DNA from: an uncultured Flavobacteriaceae bacterium
GTDB lineage: Bacteria > Bacteroidota > Bacteroidia > Flavobacteriales > Flavobacteriaceae
DNA length: 64,000 nt
Assembly (NCBI GenBank): GCA_938029725.1
Contig: CALHGE010000005.1
Coordinates: forward strand, 1 to 64,000
Reading direction: 5' to 3'
A program made the position numbers and the translations under genes. Below the pieces are notes generated by a model. It was not told the origin of the DNA. It searched no databases and saw nothing but the letters and a program-made list of their open reading frames with translations. Below, in pieces: positions 28,973 to 40,219 of the stretch. Numbering within the stretch: position 1 is the first letter of the stretch; each line of letters opens with the position of its first letter.

Positions 28973-30280
28973 TTAGTTGAGATCAAAAGTGCTCAACAAA
29001 CGAATTTCACTATCGAGATATTCATATTGATACAGCACTTTATCTCCTATCATTAATAAGGAGTTTGCCAGTGGAATTACGTCATAGGTGTTAATATCTT
29101 CAAAGTGGTTTAATTGAACCAAATCTTCGATATTAGTCTTATCATATACTTTCAAACCATCAGGGCCATCACAGATAAAAAGCTTTTCATCTTTTATGCC
29201 CAAACCATATGGTTCTGTCATTGGATAAGTTTTCTTTAAAGTCGGGTTTGTAAGATCAGAAACGTCTACGATATAGAGTCCGCTTTCGGCTCCATCACCA
29301 CAAAAATTAGTGCTTCTTAAAGTAACAAAAGCAAAACCCCCACTTACCACAACTGGGTCACATGCCCTACCGTGTGTAAACTCTGAAACATAAGTAGGCT
29401 TATCTGGTGATGAAATATCATAGATATACATTCCTTGAGTACCTCCTAAAAATAAAATATCGCCTTGATTAAAGATTGTTTCAATATTACCTTGTGCATA
29501 AACCTCTTCTAGCACCTGTGGATTATCTAAATCAGAAATATTAAAAACATTGATACTCCATGGTTCAACGGCATAGAGATAATCATCAACAATTTTAAAA
29601 CGCGCGAATGAACCTCCTTGACCGGTTGTTGAAGCAGTTGGCGCTGAGGTATCGGAAGAAGTATTATTTGCAAATGCGCCGTCTTCTAGGGCAAAGGCGC
29701 TTTGATATTTAGACTCAAAATCTTCTGAGCTCATTTGAACTTCGTTTACCTCCCAACCCGTTAAGGCTTCTGTATTAGCATCAAAATCAGCATAATCAAA
29801 AGCATCTGCTGTAGGCCACGCCACATCAAAACCAACGGTACACCAAAATTCTTGGTAAATAGCATTTTCCATTCGTTTGGCAAATTTGATGTTTGTAATA
29901 TCTGAAATATCCATAACGATCAAATCACCATAGCTATCTGCAAACAAGCGATCGTCTTTAATTGAAATATCATTATTACCCTCTAACTTTATAAAACCAA
30001 TATTGACTGGCGCAGCAGGGTTTGTATTATCAAGAATGTGGAAACCCCTGTAGACGTCATTTACAAAAATGTAGTTTTTGTACGCGTAGATTTTTCCAGA
30101 CTCGATTATTGGAACGGGCTCGCTGATGGCGAAAGCCTCATCTTTAAAAGTGATCAGGTTACTTTTTAAAGGTGTTGCAATCAAATACGTCTCTAAGGGG
30201 TTCAATGTAGAAACTTGATTATCAATATCACACGATTGAAAAATAAATAAACTAAGTAGTAGAATTCCTAAGTGTTTCAT
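28973..30280 (-). CDS. LVIVD-repeat lipoprotein
   Basis: The 435-residue protein has a lipobox (LFIFQSCDID, Cys16), then repeated strands of the LVIVD type: DLIVMDISDITNIKFAKRM, NVFNISDLDNPQVLEEV, MYIYDISSPDKPTYVSEF, LYIVDVSDLTNPTLKKTY and LKVYDKTNIEDLVQLNHF. Each is a blade of a beta-propeller common in Bacteroidota surface lipoproteins of unknown function. It lies convergent with the preceding large propeller gene and divergent from miaB. No ligand can be inferred. Confidence 0.85.
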   Translation of the reverse strand: MKHLGILLLSLFIFQSCDIDNQVSTLNPLETYLIATPLKSNLITFKDEAFAISEPVPIIESGKIYAYKNYIFVNDVYRGFHILDNTNPAAPVNIGFIKLEGNNDISIKDDRLFADSYGDLIVMDISDITNIKFAKRMENAIYQEFWCTVGFDVAWPTADAFDYADFDANTEALTGWEVNEVQMSSEDFESKYQSAFALEDGAFANNTSSDTSAPTASTTGQGGSFARFKIVDDYLYAVEPWSINVFNISDLDNPQVLEEVYAQGNIETIFNQGDILFLGGTQGMYIYDISSPDKPTYVSEFTHGRACDPVVVSGGFAFVTLRSTNFCGDGAESGLYIVDVSDLTNPTLKKTYPMTEPYGLGIKDEKLFICDGPDGLKVYDKTNIEDLVQLNHFEDINTYDVIPLANSLLMIGDKVLYQYEYLDSEIRLLSTFDLN

Positions 30281-30366
30281 AATTATTTATTTGTTGGGTT
30301 GCCCTCTTAAGACACTTACAGATCTAATCGGTTGCGTCAGTTTTAGTTAAATTTAAAACTGTCAAT

Positions 30367-30398
30367 TTGTCATAAAATTGTATTTAGCCCTATCTTTG
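30367..30398 (+). promoter_or_regulatory. Predicted Bacteroidetes promoter of miaB
   Basis: TTG at 30367-30369, 21 bases, then TATCTTTG at 30391-30398: both elements match the Bacteroidetes primary-sigma consensus exactly. The start would be near 30405, about 27 bases before the miaB ATG at 30432. Confidence 0.8.
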
Positions 30399-30431
30399 CC
30401 ATCTAGATATTTTAAAAGGATTTCTTTTTAG

Positions 30432-31859
30432 ATGGAAAAAACAATTGACGAAAATATTCAAGGTACGTCTTTATCTGTAGAAAAAAATTCTGCAAACAAA
30501 CGGAAACTTTATATCGAAAGTTACGGCTGCGCTATGAACTTTTCAGATAGCGAGATAGTAGCTTCTATTATGGCTACTGAAGGGTTTAACACTACTCAAA
30601 ACCTAGAAGAAGCCGATTTAGTTTTGGTCAATACCTGCTCTATTCGAGAGAAAGCTGAATTGACAGTTCGCAAGCGTTTACAGAAATTCAATGCGATTAA
30701 GAAAGACAGACCTCATTTAAAAGTAGGTGTTTTAGGATGCATGGCTGAACGTTTAAAAAGTCAATTGCTCGAAGAAGAAAAAATCGTCGATATGGTAGTT
30801 GGGCCAGATGCGTATAAAGATCTTCCTAACCTTATCAAAGAAGTTGACGCCGGTAGAGATGCCGTAAACGTTGTACTTTCAAAAGAAGAGACTTATGGTG
30901 ACATCGCCCCAGTAAGACTGCAAACGAACGGAGTAAGCGCTCTAGTTTCAATAACTAGAGGCTGTGATAATATGTGTACATTTTGCGTGGTACCTTTCAC
31001 CAGAGGTAGAGAGCGCAGTCGCAATTCACAATCGATTTTAGAGGAAGTAAATGATTTATGGGGAAAAGGATATAAAGAAATAACCCTTTTAGGCCAAAAT
31101 GTGGATAGCTACTTATGGTATGGCGGTGGATTAAAGAAAGATTTTATCAAAGCCTCGGAAATGCAAAAGGCTACGGCAGTAGATTTCTCTAATCTTTTAG
31201 CTTTGGTCGCAGAAGCACAACCTGAAATGCGAATTCGGTTTTCGACCTCGAATCCGCAAGACATGACTTTAGATGTTATTCGAACCATGGCTAAATATGA
31301 CAACATCTGTAATCATATTCATTTGCCTGTTCAAAGTGGAAGTAACCGTATTCTAAAAGAAATGAATCGACTACATACTATTGAAGAATATTTTAAACTT
31401 ATTGATAATATTCGAGAAATACTTCCCAATTGCGCCATTTCTCAAGATATGATTTCAGGTTTTCCAACGGAAACAGAAGAAGACCATCAAGCAACTTTGA
31501 CAGCTTTGAAATATGTAAAATATGATTTCGGCTATATGTATTCATATTCTGAAAGACCAGGAACAATGGCTGCTAGAAAATTAGAAGATGATGTTCCTGC
31601 AAAAATCAAACAAAGAAGACTATCTGAAATCATCGCCTTGCAACGCGAGCATTGCAAGATAAGAACCACAGCCCATCTAGGAAATATTGAAAAGGTTCTT
31701 ATAGAAGGAACTTCAAAAAAATCAGATGCGCATTGGATGGGGCGAAATGCACAAAGCACGGTGGTAGTGTTTCCAAAAGGAGATTATAAGCTTGGAGATT
31801 TTGTGAATGTAAAAATAAACGAATGCACCTCCGCAACCTTAATTGGAGAAGCCATTTAG
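30432..31859 (+). CDS. miaB: tRNA-2-methylthio-N6-dimethylallyladenosine synthase MiaB
   Basis: MiaB is a radical-SAM methylthiotransferase that modifies A37 of tRNAs. The 475-residue protein has the N-terminal UPF0004 domain with cluster ligands Cys33, Cys69 and Cys103. The radical-SAM CxxxCxxC is at Cys178, Cys182 and Cys185 ([10 protein letters not shown]), and a C-terminal TRAM domain follows at about 405-470. All six cluster cysteines are present. A clean promoter lies upstream. The sigma-54 activator gene follows 41 bases later on the same strand. Confidence 0.97.
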   Translation: MEKTIDENIQGTSLSVEKNSANKRKLYIESYGCAMNFSDSEIVASIMATEGFNTTQNLEEADLVLVNTCSIREKAELTVRKRLQKFNAIKKDRPHLKVGVLGCMAERLKSQLLEEEKIVDMVVGPDAYKDLPNLIKEVDAGRDAVNVVLSKEETYGDIAPVRLQTNGVSALVSITRGCDNMCTFCVVPFTRGRERSRNSQSILEEVNDLWGKGYKEITLLGQNVDSYLWYGGGLKKDFIKASEMQKATAVDFSNLLALVAEAQPEMRIRFSTSNPQDMTLDVIRTMAKYDNICNHIHLPVQSGSNRILKEMNRLHTIEEYFKLIDNIREILPNCAISQDMISGFPTETEEDHQATLTALKYVKYDFGYMYSYSERPGTMAARKLEDDVPAKIKQRRLSEIIALQREHCKIRTTAHLGNIEKVLIEGTSKKSDAHWMGRNAQSTVVVFPKGDYKLGDFVNVKINECTSATLIGEAI

Positions 31860-31900
31860 TTTAGAGGTAATTAGATTTCTTAATACGTGGAAATAATAAA

Positions 31901-33169
31901 ATGGAAGGCATACAATCAATAAAACAGCGCTTTGAAATCATTGGAAACGATCCTAAACTGAATCGCGCTATCGAAAAAGCGATTCAAGTAGCTCCTACTG
32001 ATATTTCTGTCTTGGTAACGGGTGAAAGTGGCGTAGGTAAAGAATCTCTACCAAAAATCATTCATTCTTTATCTCATAGAAAACACGCAAAATATATCGC
32101 TGTAAACTGCGGTGCTATTCCTGAAGGCACTATAGATAGTGAGCTTTTCGGACATGAAAAAGGAGCTTTTACAGGGGCAACCTCAACACGAAACGGTTAT
32201 TTTGAAGTAGCTGATGGGGGTACTATTTTTCTTGATGAAGTTGGCGAACTGCCCCTTACAACACAAGTACGTTTATTACGTGTATTGGAAAACGGAGAGT
32301 TTTTAAAAGTCGGCTCTTCACAAGTACAAAAAACAGATATTCGTATTGTTGCTGCTACGAACATTAAAATGTTTGAAGCAATTAAGAAGGAAAGATTTCG
32401 CGAAGATCTATACTATAGACTAAGTACGGTTGAAATAAATATTCCACCACTTCGTGAACGTCAAGATGATATTCATTTATTATTTCGCAAGTTTGCTTCC
32501 GACTTTGGTCAGAAATATAAAATGCCTACGATTCGTTTAGAAGATAACGCAAGAGAGTTACTATTGAAATACCGTTGGCCTGGAAACATCCGTCAATTAC
32601 GAAATATAGCTGAACAGGTTTCTGTACTTGAGGAGAAACGCAATATATCAGCATTTACTTTAAATGGGTACTTGCCAAATACCAGCAATTCCACTTTACC
32701 TGCGGTCTTGGGTAGCGATAAGAAAGAAAGTGATTTCAGCACGGAACGTGAGATTCTTTACAAGGTTCTTTTTGATATGAAAGGAGATCTAAACGACTTG
32801 AAAAAGTTGACCATGGAACTCCTCAAAAATAATGATACAGAAAAAGTACAAGAAGAGAACGAAAATTTAATTCGAAAAATATACGGAAATGAGGGAGAGG
32901 AAATACCCGAACAAGAAAGCGCTCCGAGTGAATTTTTGCAACTGCAAGAGCCCCATGTAGAGCCTGTTGCTCATCAACCTGCTCAAGAAGACAAGTATCA
33001 TTTTGCTGAAGAAATACAAGAGGAAGAAACTCTTTCTTTACAAGAAAAGGAGATTGAATTGATTAAAAAATCATTGGAGAGAAATCGAGGAAAACGAAAA
33101 GCCGCCGCTGCTGAGCTTGGTATTTCAGAACGAACATTATACCGAAAAATAAAGCAGTACGATTTATAA
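31901..33169 (+). CDS. Sigma-54-dependent transcriptional activator without a receiver domain
   Basis: The 422-residue protein is an AAA+ activator of sigma-54 RNA polymerase. Walker A is GESGVGKE (41-48), the sigma-54 contact loop is GAFTGA (88-93), and Walker B is GGTIFLDEVGE (106-116). The C-terminus has a Fis-type helix-turn-helix (RKAAAAELGISERTLYRKIKQ, about 399-419). There is no N-terminal receiver, GAF or PAS domain, so the signal input is unknown. A long acidic linker (about 320-385) separates the two domains. It lies between miaB and lptE, an arrangement I believe is common in flavobacteria. Confidence 0.9.
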   Translation: MEGIQSIKQRFEIIGNDPKLNRAIEKAIQVAPTDISVLVTGESGVGKESLPKIIHSLSHRKHAKYIAVNCGAIPEGTIDSELFGHEKGAFTGATSTRNGYFEVADGGTIFLDEVGELPLTTQVRLLRVLENGEFLKVGSSQVQKTDIRIVAATNIKMFEAIKKERFREDLYYRLSTVEINIPPLRERQDDIHLLFRKFASDFGQKYKMPTIRLEDNARELLLKYRWPGNIRQLRNIAEQVSVLEEKRNISAFTLNGYLPNTSNSTLPAVLGSDKKESDFSTEREILYKVLFDMKGDLNDLKKLTMELLKNNDTEKVQEENENLIRKIYGNEGEEIPEQESAPSEFLQLQEPHVEPVAHQPAQEDKYHFAEEIQEEETLSLQEKEIELIKKSLERNRGKRKAAAAELGISERTLYRKIKQYDL

Positions 33170-33285
33170 TACGAGAACTAGGCCTTCTTATGAGCAGTAA
33201 TTCACTAAACAATTGTTAAGCTTGTATACAAGTCTTTGTTCTTTTCTTTATATTCCATTTTCTTTGAAACCAAAACATTTTATAA

Positions 33286-33813
33286 GTGCGAGGATTTAAA
33301 AATATATTACTTAGTATACTAGTCACATTTGTAAGCACAAGCATGAACTCATGTGGCGTTTATAATTTTACTGGGGGTAACCCAGGTCTAGCAAAGAATT
33401 TTCAAGTAAACTACTTTCAGAATTACGCGTCTCAAAACCCGGGTTCAATATTCGAACCTGGCATGGATAGAGACTTTACTCTAGCGCTTCAAGATCGAAT
33501 TTTGAATCAAACCAATTTAGATTTGGTTGGTTCAAGTGGAGATTTGCTTTACGAGGGTGAAATAGTTGAATACCGAATTTCACCAATGAGCGCCACAGCG
33601 CAGCAAACAGCGGCCCAAAACAGGCTATCAATAGCGGTCCAAGTGCGCTTTACTAATAATACCAAAGAAGATGCTGACTTTGAACAGCGATTTTCTTTTT
33701 TCTTTGATTATGATGCCGGAGACCAATTATCTTCGGTGAAATCAGAAGCCCATGAAATTATTTTTGAAAGAATCACTCAAGATATTTTTAATGCATCACT
33801 TGCGGACTGGTAA
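33286..33813 (+). CDS. lptE: LPS-assembly lipoprotein LptE
   Basis: LptE plugs the LptD barrel that places lipopolysaccharide in the outer membrane. The 175-residue protein starts with GTG at 33286 and a lipoprotein signal ending STSMNSCGVYNFTGG (Cys23). The mature part is the short alpha-beta fold of Bacteroidota LptE: FQVNYFQNYA near 40-49, DRDFTLALQDRILNQTNLDLV near 62-82, and EIIFERITQDIFNASLADW at the end. It is followed after 6 bases by a TPR-like gene and then secG, suggesting one envelope-related operon. Confidence 0.85.
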   Translation: MRGFKNILLSILVTFVSTSMNSCGVYNFTGGNPGLAKNFQVNYFQNYASQNPGSIFEPGMDRDFTLALQDRILNQTNLDLVGSSGDLLYEGEIVEYRISPMSATAQQTAAQNRLSIAVQVRFTNNTKEDADFEQRFSFFFDYDAGDQLSSVKSEAHEIIFERITQDIFNASLADW

Positions 33814-33819
33814 ATCAAC

Positions 33820-34734
33820 ATGAACGTTAAAGACTTTACATATGTATTACAACACCCAAATGAGGCTATCTCTTCTGAGCAAACAGCGCAGCTAGAAGAT
33901 GTACTTTCTGAATTTCCGTATTTTCAGGCAGCGCGAGCTGTTCATTTAAAAGGTTTGAAAAATTTAAACAGTTTTAAATACAACAACGCACTCAAGGTTA
34001 CTGCTGCCTATACCACCGATAGAGATATTCTTTTTGACTTTATTACCTCAAACGAGTTTTTACAGAATTCTATTGCTGATTCTATTTCAGGCAAAACGAC
34101 ACCTGCAATAGAAGCTGATAGTATTTCAGAAGAAGTACCGAAAAAAGTTACAGAGCATGATTCACTTATCGAAAAGTCTTCAGATGAGCCACTACCCCAA
34201 ACTATTGATGATGCAGATCATATTTTGGATCCTGATTTATTTAAATCAAAAGACCCGAAAATAGATGCAGAAATAAAGAAGGCAAAAGAAGAAGCAGAGA
34301 CAGCTCTAGAAATAGGCCAACCACTTTCCTTTACTAAAAAAGAAAAGTACTCGTTTGGCGAATGGCTTCAGTTGACTCAGCAAAAATCCATCGATAGAAA
34401 AGACACTGAAGAGGATTCAAAACCTGAGCGTTTTGAGTTAGAGTCTACTGTTTTGAAAGAAAAGAAATTTGATCTTATCGATAAATTTATTGCTAAGCGC
34501 CCAAAAATTATTCCGAACGAAAATCAATCTCCTAAAGTAGACACCAAAAAAGCCGCAAAGTTTGATGCTAATGAGCTTATGACTGCAACCCTAGCAAAGG
34601 TATATTTGGAACAAAAAAAATACAAAAAAGCCATACAGTCATACCGTATTTTAAGTTTGAAATATCCGGAAAAAAGTGGTTTCTTTGCAGACCGAATTAA
34701 AGCGGTAGAAAAAATTCAAAAAGAAAACACCTAG
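33820..34734 (+). CDS. Conserved flavobacterial protein with a C-terminal TPR-like segment
   Basis: I do not recognise a named family. The 304-residue protein has no signal peptide. Residues 1-80 (FTYVLQHPNEAISSEQ, then FPYFQAARAVHLKGLKN) are conserved-looking and helical, the middle (about 85-245) is acidic and low-complexity, and the end (about 250-300) resembles a single TPR hairpin (LAKVYLEQKKYKKAIQSYRI). It starts 6 bases after lptE and ends 2 bases before secG, so it is co-transcribed with both. An adaptor role in envelope biogenesis is plausible but only inferred from context. Confidence 0.65.
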   Translation: MNVKDFTYVLQHPNEAISSEQTAQLEDVLSEFPYFQAARAVHLKGLKNLNSFKYNNALKVTAAYTTDRDILFDFITSNEFLQNSIADSISGKTTPAIEADSISEEVPKKVTEHDSLIEKSSDEPLPQTIDDADHILDPDLFKSKDPKIDAEIKKAKEEAETALEIGQPLSFTKKEKYSFGEWLQLTQQKSIDRKDTEEDSKPERFELESTVLKEKKFDLIDKFIAKRPKIIPNENQSPKVDTKKAAKFDANELMTATLAKVYLEQKKYKKAIQSYRILSLKYPEKSGFFADRIKAVEKIQKENT

Positions 34735-34736
34735 TA

Positions 34737-35105
34737 ATGAATACATTTTCAATATTCTTAATCCTTATCCTTATCGTTTGTTTACTATTAATGCTGGTTG
34801 TTATGGTACAAAACCCTAAAGGCGGAGGCCTATCTTCCTCTTTTGGAGGCGGCGGTAGCCAAGTAGTTGGTGGCGTAAAGAAAACAGGAGACTTTTTAGA
34901 CAAAAGCACATGGACCTTAGCAATAACCTTAGTTGTTTTAATTTTAGCATCTAATGTTGCATTGAAAGGTAATTTTGGCGTACAAGATTCAAAATTGTTG
35001 AATAGTGACGGTATTGAAGAAACCTTACCAGATGAAGTTCCGGAAGCTTTACCAGAAGAAACACTACCAACAACGGATAGCGCTTCACCTGCAGACAGCG
35101 AATAA
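34737..35105 (+). CDS. secG: Preprotein translocase subunit SecG
   Basis: SecG assists the SecYE channel. The 122-residue protein has two transmembrane helices (about 3-23 and 58-77) joined by a Gly-rich loop (GGGLSSSFGGGGSQ) that is characteristic of SecG. It ends in an acidic Pro/Glu-rich tail of about 40 residues, longer than in E. coli but usual in Bacteroidota. The gene follows the TPR-like gene immediately, and a strong terminator lies 18 bases beyond its stop, so the lptE-secG run ends here. Confidence 0.93.
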   Translation: MNTFSIFLILILIVCLLLMLVVMVQNPKGGGLSSSFGGGGSQVVGGVKKTGDFLDKSTWTLAITLVVLILASNVALKGNFGVQDSKLLNSDGIEETLPDEVPEALPEETLPTTDSASPADSE

Positions 35106-35122
35106 GTTTTAAATAAAATATA

Positions 35123-35159
35123 AAAAAATGCCAGCCCAAATGACAAGCTGGCATTTTTT
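35123..35159 (+). terminator. Rho-independent terminator after secG
   Basis: AAAAAATGCCAGC (35123-35135) pairs perfectly with GCTGGCATTTTTT (35147-35159) around an 11-base loop. The T run is part of the stem and continues, so it may work in both directions. Confidence 0.85.
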
Positions 35160-35244
35160 GTTTCACATAATGTCAGTTTCTAGGTAATGGCATAATTTCT
35201 GCCTATTAGAATTCAATATTAAATCAATTTAAAAACGTAATACT

Positions 35245-35523
35245 ATGGCTAAAGTTAGCATTAAACCATTGGCAGATAGAGTTCTTATTGAGCCTATGGC
35301 TGCTGAGACAAAAACTGCATCTGGTTTATACATTCCAGATACTGCAAAAGAAAAACCACAAAAAGGAAAAGTAGTAGCTGTTGGTCCTGGCACCAAAGAT
35401 GATCAGGTTACTGTAAAAGTTGGCAACACCGTTCTTTACGGAAAATACGCTGGTACCGAACTAAAGTTAGAAGGTACTGACTATTTGATGATGCGCGAGA
35501 GTGATATACTTGCTATCATTTAA
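35245..35523 (+). CDS. groES: Co-chaperonin GroES
   Basis: GroES caps the GroEL folding chamber. At 92 residues it has typical length, with the N-terminal [12 protein letters not shown] strand, the mobile loop region [19 protein letters not shown] (about 21-39) and the C-terminal [13 protein letters not shown]. It precedes groEL by 97 bases, in the usual order. I found no CIRCE element (the HrcA operator) in the upstream 80 bases. Confidence 0.97.
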   Translation: MAKVSIKPLADRVLIEPMAAETKTASGLYIPDTAKEKPQKGKVVAVGPGTKDDQVTVKVGNTVLYGKYAGTELKLEGTDYLMMRESDILAII

Positions 35524-35563
35524 TTTCATTTCTGCGCGAGCAGAAATCTTGCATTTATTATAG

Positions 35564-37252
<1,689 letters not shown>

Positions 37253-37283
37253 ACCGACAGTGTCGACCTTGAATTTTAAATAC

Positions 37284-37320
37284 AAAAACCGCTCTTGGAA
37301 TTCCAAGAGCGGTTTTTTTA
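37284..37320 (+). terminator. Rho-independent terminator after groEL
   Basis: The 34-base sequence 37284-37317 is a perfect palindrome: AAAAACCGCTCTTGGAA and its complement, then TT. It lies 31 bases past the groEL stop and can act on both strands. Confidence 0.93.
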
Positions 37321-37514
37321 TGCGCCTTTTCTATCATTAAGTAAACCAAGGATAGTAGATAAGAGAACACAGCCAGAACTACAGGTTTGAGAAAAAACCT
37401 ATTGAACGGGCCATACAAAGAAGTAAAATAAAAGAATCTGCATCATTTCTTTTTCAAAGTGACACAGATTTAGTGCTATAAATGAAGTGCTCCTTGCTGA
37501 AAAGTGGCAGTTAT

Positions 37515-37871
37515 TTAGTTCTTGTGACTATTGACTACTTCCTCATCACGATACTTGCAACAAGGCATTACTTTGTTATAAGCTTCTTCAGTAGCTTTCA
37601 ACTCTTTCGTGTCATGACCTACAGCAACCAAAGCGGTTTTAACTGCCATACTATTCGTTTTACGCTCGTCTATTATCAATGATAATTGATGAGAAGGTAT
37701 ATCCCATAGTGCATACTTAACGCCTTTTACACCTAAAGCTGCTTTCTCTATTCGCATTTTACACATTTCACATACCCCATCAACTTCCATCGTCATTTTT
37801 TTATTCTTCTCTTGAGCAAGGCCCATTGCTGTGAATAAAACCAAAGCGATTACTGTAATTATTTTTTTCAT
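37515..37871 (-). CDS. Secreted heavy-metal-associated (HMA) domain protein
   Basis: The 118-residue protein has a signal peptide (MKKIITVIALVLFTAMGLA, then QE). It carries an HMA ferredoxin-like domain with metal ligands Cys34 and Cys37 (DGVCEMC), followed by a C-terminal vicinal pair Cys104-Cys105 (VMPCCKY). The usual MxCxxC is changed to VCEMC. HMA domains bind copper, mercury or similar soft metals. Because it is exported it could act as a periplasmic metal carrier. It is the last gene of a four-gene minus-strand metal cluster, 72 bases after the TonB receptor. Confidence 0.85.
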   Translation of the reverse strand: MKKIITVIALVLFTAMGLAQEKNKKMTMEVDGVCEMCKMRIEKAALGVKGVKYALWDIPSHQLSLIIDERKTNSMAVKTALVAVGHDTKELKATEEAYNKVMPCCKYRDEEVVNSHKN

Positions 37872-37943
37872 GATTAGTTGCTTTTATTCTAGTGATTTTA
37901 TACCCTTACAAGCCTATATGGGTAAACTATTTTTAGTCTTTTG

Positions 37944-40214
37944 TTACAATTTATATCGAAACCCCGCATAGAACATGCGCCCCATTATGGGCGCATATAC
38001 AATACTAGTATCAAAATTTAAGCCAAAAGGATTCTCAGCTCCTAGTACAGGGGTATTTTGCCTAAAATTACTCAAATTCTCGCCACCAACATAGATTTCA
38101 AAGGCGTCTGAAAACACTTTGGTCGCTTGCGCATTCATTAAACTATACGATGCTGAATACTGCCCAAGTCGAAATTCAGGAGGATTAACAGCTGTATTTG
38201 GCAAGCGTTGTTTACCTACGGTATGTAATGTATAGTCAAATCGCCATTGTGCAGCATTCTCTTTTGGTTCAGTTTCATAACCAAGATTGACAAAAAACCG
38301 ATGCTGTGCCAACAAAGGTTTTTGCAAAGCCTCATCTCTATAATCTGTTTTTACATCATAGTATTTATAGGCTGTGCGTAATTCTAGATTTTTTAGTATT
38401 TCATGATTTATCTCAAACTGAAAACTATTGGCATAACTTTCTCCGTCTAAATTATAGAAGGAAACAGCCCGCGGATTTTCCCAATCGACCACGATTTGGT
38501 TTTTAAAATCTGTTCTATAGAAATCAATAGTTACATTTCCTGGCCTATTTATAAAAGCAAATCCTTGGAGAAAACTAACACCATAATTCCAGGCATCTTC
38601 GGGGTCTAATCCATAAACACTTCCTTCAGAGTCTAAAATTTGAATCTGTCTTGCCGTTCCAAAAAGCTGTTGATTTTCGGCAAAAATATTCGCCGCCCTC
38701 TTGCCTCTGCCAAAAGAACCTCTTACGCTTGCTTTTTCCCAAGGCGAATAGCGTACATGAACCCTTGGTGTAATAAATGTTCCTAACCTATTATGTGTAT
38801 CAATTCTAAGACCTGCAGTCAGACTCACTTTCTCCAAATTATCGTAACTGTATTCGAAAAATGCTCCAACAGAGGCATCCTCTCTTGAGAAATCAGTAGT
38901 ATTTACCAATTCTTTGTACCCATCATAAGCGAAAGTTAGCCCTGTTTTAAATTTGCTCTGCGTATCTCCTATAATGGAATTGAATAATAGATTAGAGTAG
39001 ACACTTTCATGGTTGATATCATATCTATTTACTCCGAAATACGATTCTTGGTCATGGTTACTATACGATGCTTGAAAACCGAAACTCTGATAGGGTAATT
39101 CTGGAAAAACATAACCCAATTTCACAGAAGAGTCAAAACGGCGCGTAGCTATCTCGCTTCCCCAGGATTCATTTCCTGTAAATAAATTCGAATCACCAAA
39201 TCCACGAATTGCACCTGGTGCCTCTGGGTCAAAATCTACCTGCCCTACTTGCTTTTCGTCATTTAAAAATCGAATATTTAAGAAGCTCACCCACCCGGTT
39301 TCAGGGTTTTGATATTGCCAACGATTCATCACATTAATTTGGTTTGCAAGTGGAGCATCTAAGAATCCATCGCCATTGTTTTCTTCCTTTCTAGTTCTTG
39401 CATTACCGTGAATATACAGTCCGGCACTCAATTTATCGTTTAATTTATGGTTAAGATGGGTGTTCAATTCCATGCGCCCATTTCTATTAAAATAACCGTT
39501 TACAAACAAAGCCTTATCTGTTAACGGTTTTACTAACTCTGCATTTATCTGACCTGATATACTTTCATACCCATTCACCACGCTTCCTGCACCCTTAGTA
39601 ATTTGAATACTCTCTACCCAGGTGCCTGGGGTAAACGTCAATCCAAACGCCTGTGATGCACCTCGCACCATGGGTATATTCTCTTGCGTAATCAATAAAT
39701 ACGGACTCGTAAGGCCTAACATCTGAATCTGTTTGGTACCCGTTAAAGCATCAGAAAAATTCACATCGATGGCCGGGTTGGTTTCAAAACTTTCCGATAG
39801 GTTGCAACAAGCAGCTTTAAGTAATTCAGCGCTATTCACCGTAATTACATTTTGCGCACTGAAATAGGTTTTTTCAACAGCAGCACGCTTTTGTTTTACA
39901 ACTACTTCATCTAATTCATTCGACGGCTGTAAAGAGTGCTCTAACATTTTAGGCACGTTGATAATCAGTGTATCTGACTTAAACCCTACATAACTGATAA
40001 TCATTTTATTGTATTCCTTTGAAAAAGGAATACTAAAGAAACCTTTATCATTTGTAATTGTACCAATTTGAGAGTTCATCCAATAGACATTGGCCCCAGC
40101 AAGCCCAATAGGTTTGTTTTCTAAATTGGCCTCCTTCACCCTACCCTCAACCTTCTCTTGAGACAAGGAGATCATAGGCATTAAGCCAATTAATAGGTAT
40201 AGGTATAATTTCAT
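37944..40214 (-). CDS. TonB-dependent outer-membrane receptor, probable metal transport
   Basis: The 756-residue protein has a signal peptide, then a carboxypeptidase-regulatory-like domain (about 22-100). A plug domain (about 115-225) has the motif AACCNLSESFET, containing vicinal Cys136-Cys137. A long beta-barrel follows, ending with an aromatic-basic C-terminus (FYAGFRYKL) as in outer-membrane proteins. The barrel opens with GYESISGQINAEL near 217-229. The Cys pair in the plug and its neighbours (three HMA or HYC_CC_PP proteins) suggest it imports or senses a soft metal such as copper. It starts 5 bases after the HMA-MauE gene. Confidence 0.9.
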   Translation of the reverse strand: MKLYLYLLIGLMPMISLSQEKVEGRVKEANLENKPIGLAGANVYWMNSQIGTITNDKGFFSIPFSKEYNKMIISYVGFKSDTLIINVPKMLEHSLQPSNELDEVVVKQKRAAVEKTYFSAQNVITVNSAELLKAACCNLSESFETNPAIDVNFSDALTGTKQIQMLGLTSPYLLITQENIPMVRGASQAFGLTFTPGTWVESIQITKGAGSVVNGYESISGQINAELVKPLTDKALFVNGYFNRNGRMELNTHLNHKLNDKLSAGLYIHGNARTRKEENNGDGFLDAPLANQINVMNRWQYQNPETGWVSFLNIRFLNDEKQVGQVDFDPEAPGAIRGFGDSNLFTGNESWGSEIATRRFDSSVKLGYVFPELPYQSFGFQASYSNHDQESYFGVNRYDINHESVYSNLLFNSIIGDTQSKFKTGLTFAYDGYKELVNTTDFSREDASVGAFFEYSYDNLEKVSLTAGLRIDTHNRLGTFITPRVHVRYSPWEKASVRGSFGRGKRAANIFAENQQLFGTARQIQILDSEGSVYGLDPEDAWNYGVSFLQGFAFINRPGNVTIDFYRTDFKNQIVVDWENPRAVSFYNLDGESYANSFQFEINHEILKNLELRTAYKYYDVKTDYRDEALQKPLLAQHRFFVNLGYETEPKENAAQWRFDYTLHTVGKQRLPNTAVNPPEFRLGQYSASYSLMNAQATKVFSDAFEIYVGGENLSNFRQNTPVLGAENPFGLNFDTSIVYAPIMGRMFYAGFRYKL

Positions 40215-40219
40215 TTTCT

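Noticed and set aside
37482-37682. 66-codon frame opposite the secreted HMA gene
   Set aside because: It is a shadow of the HMA protein gene on the other strand.
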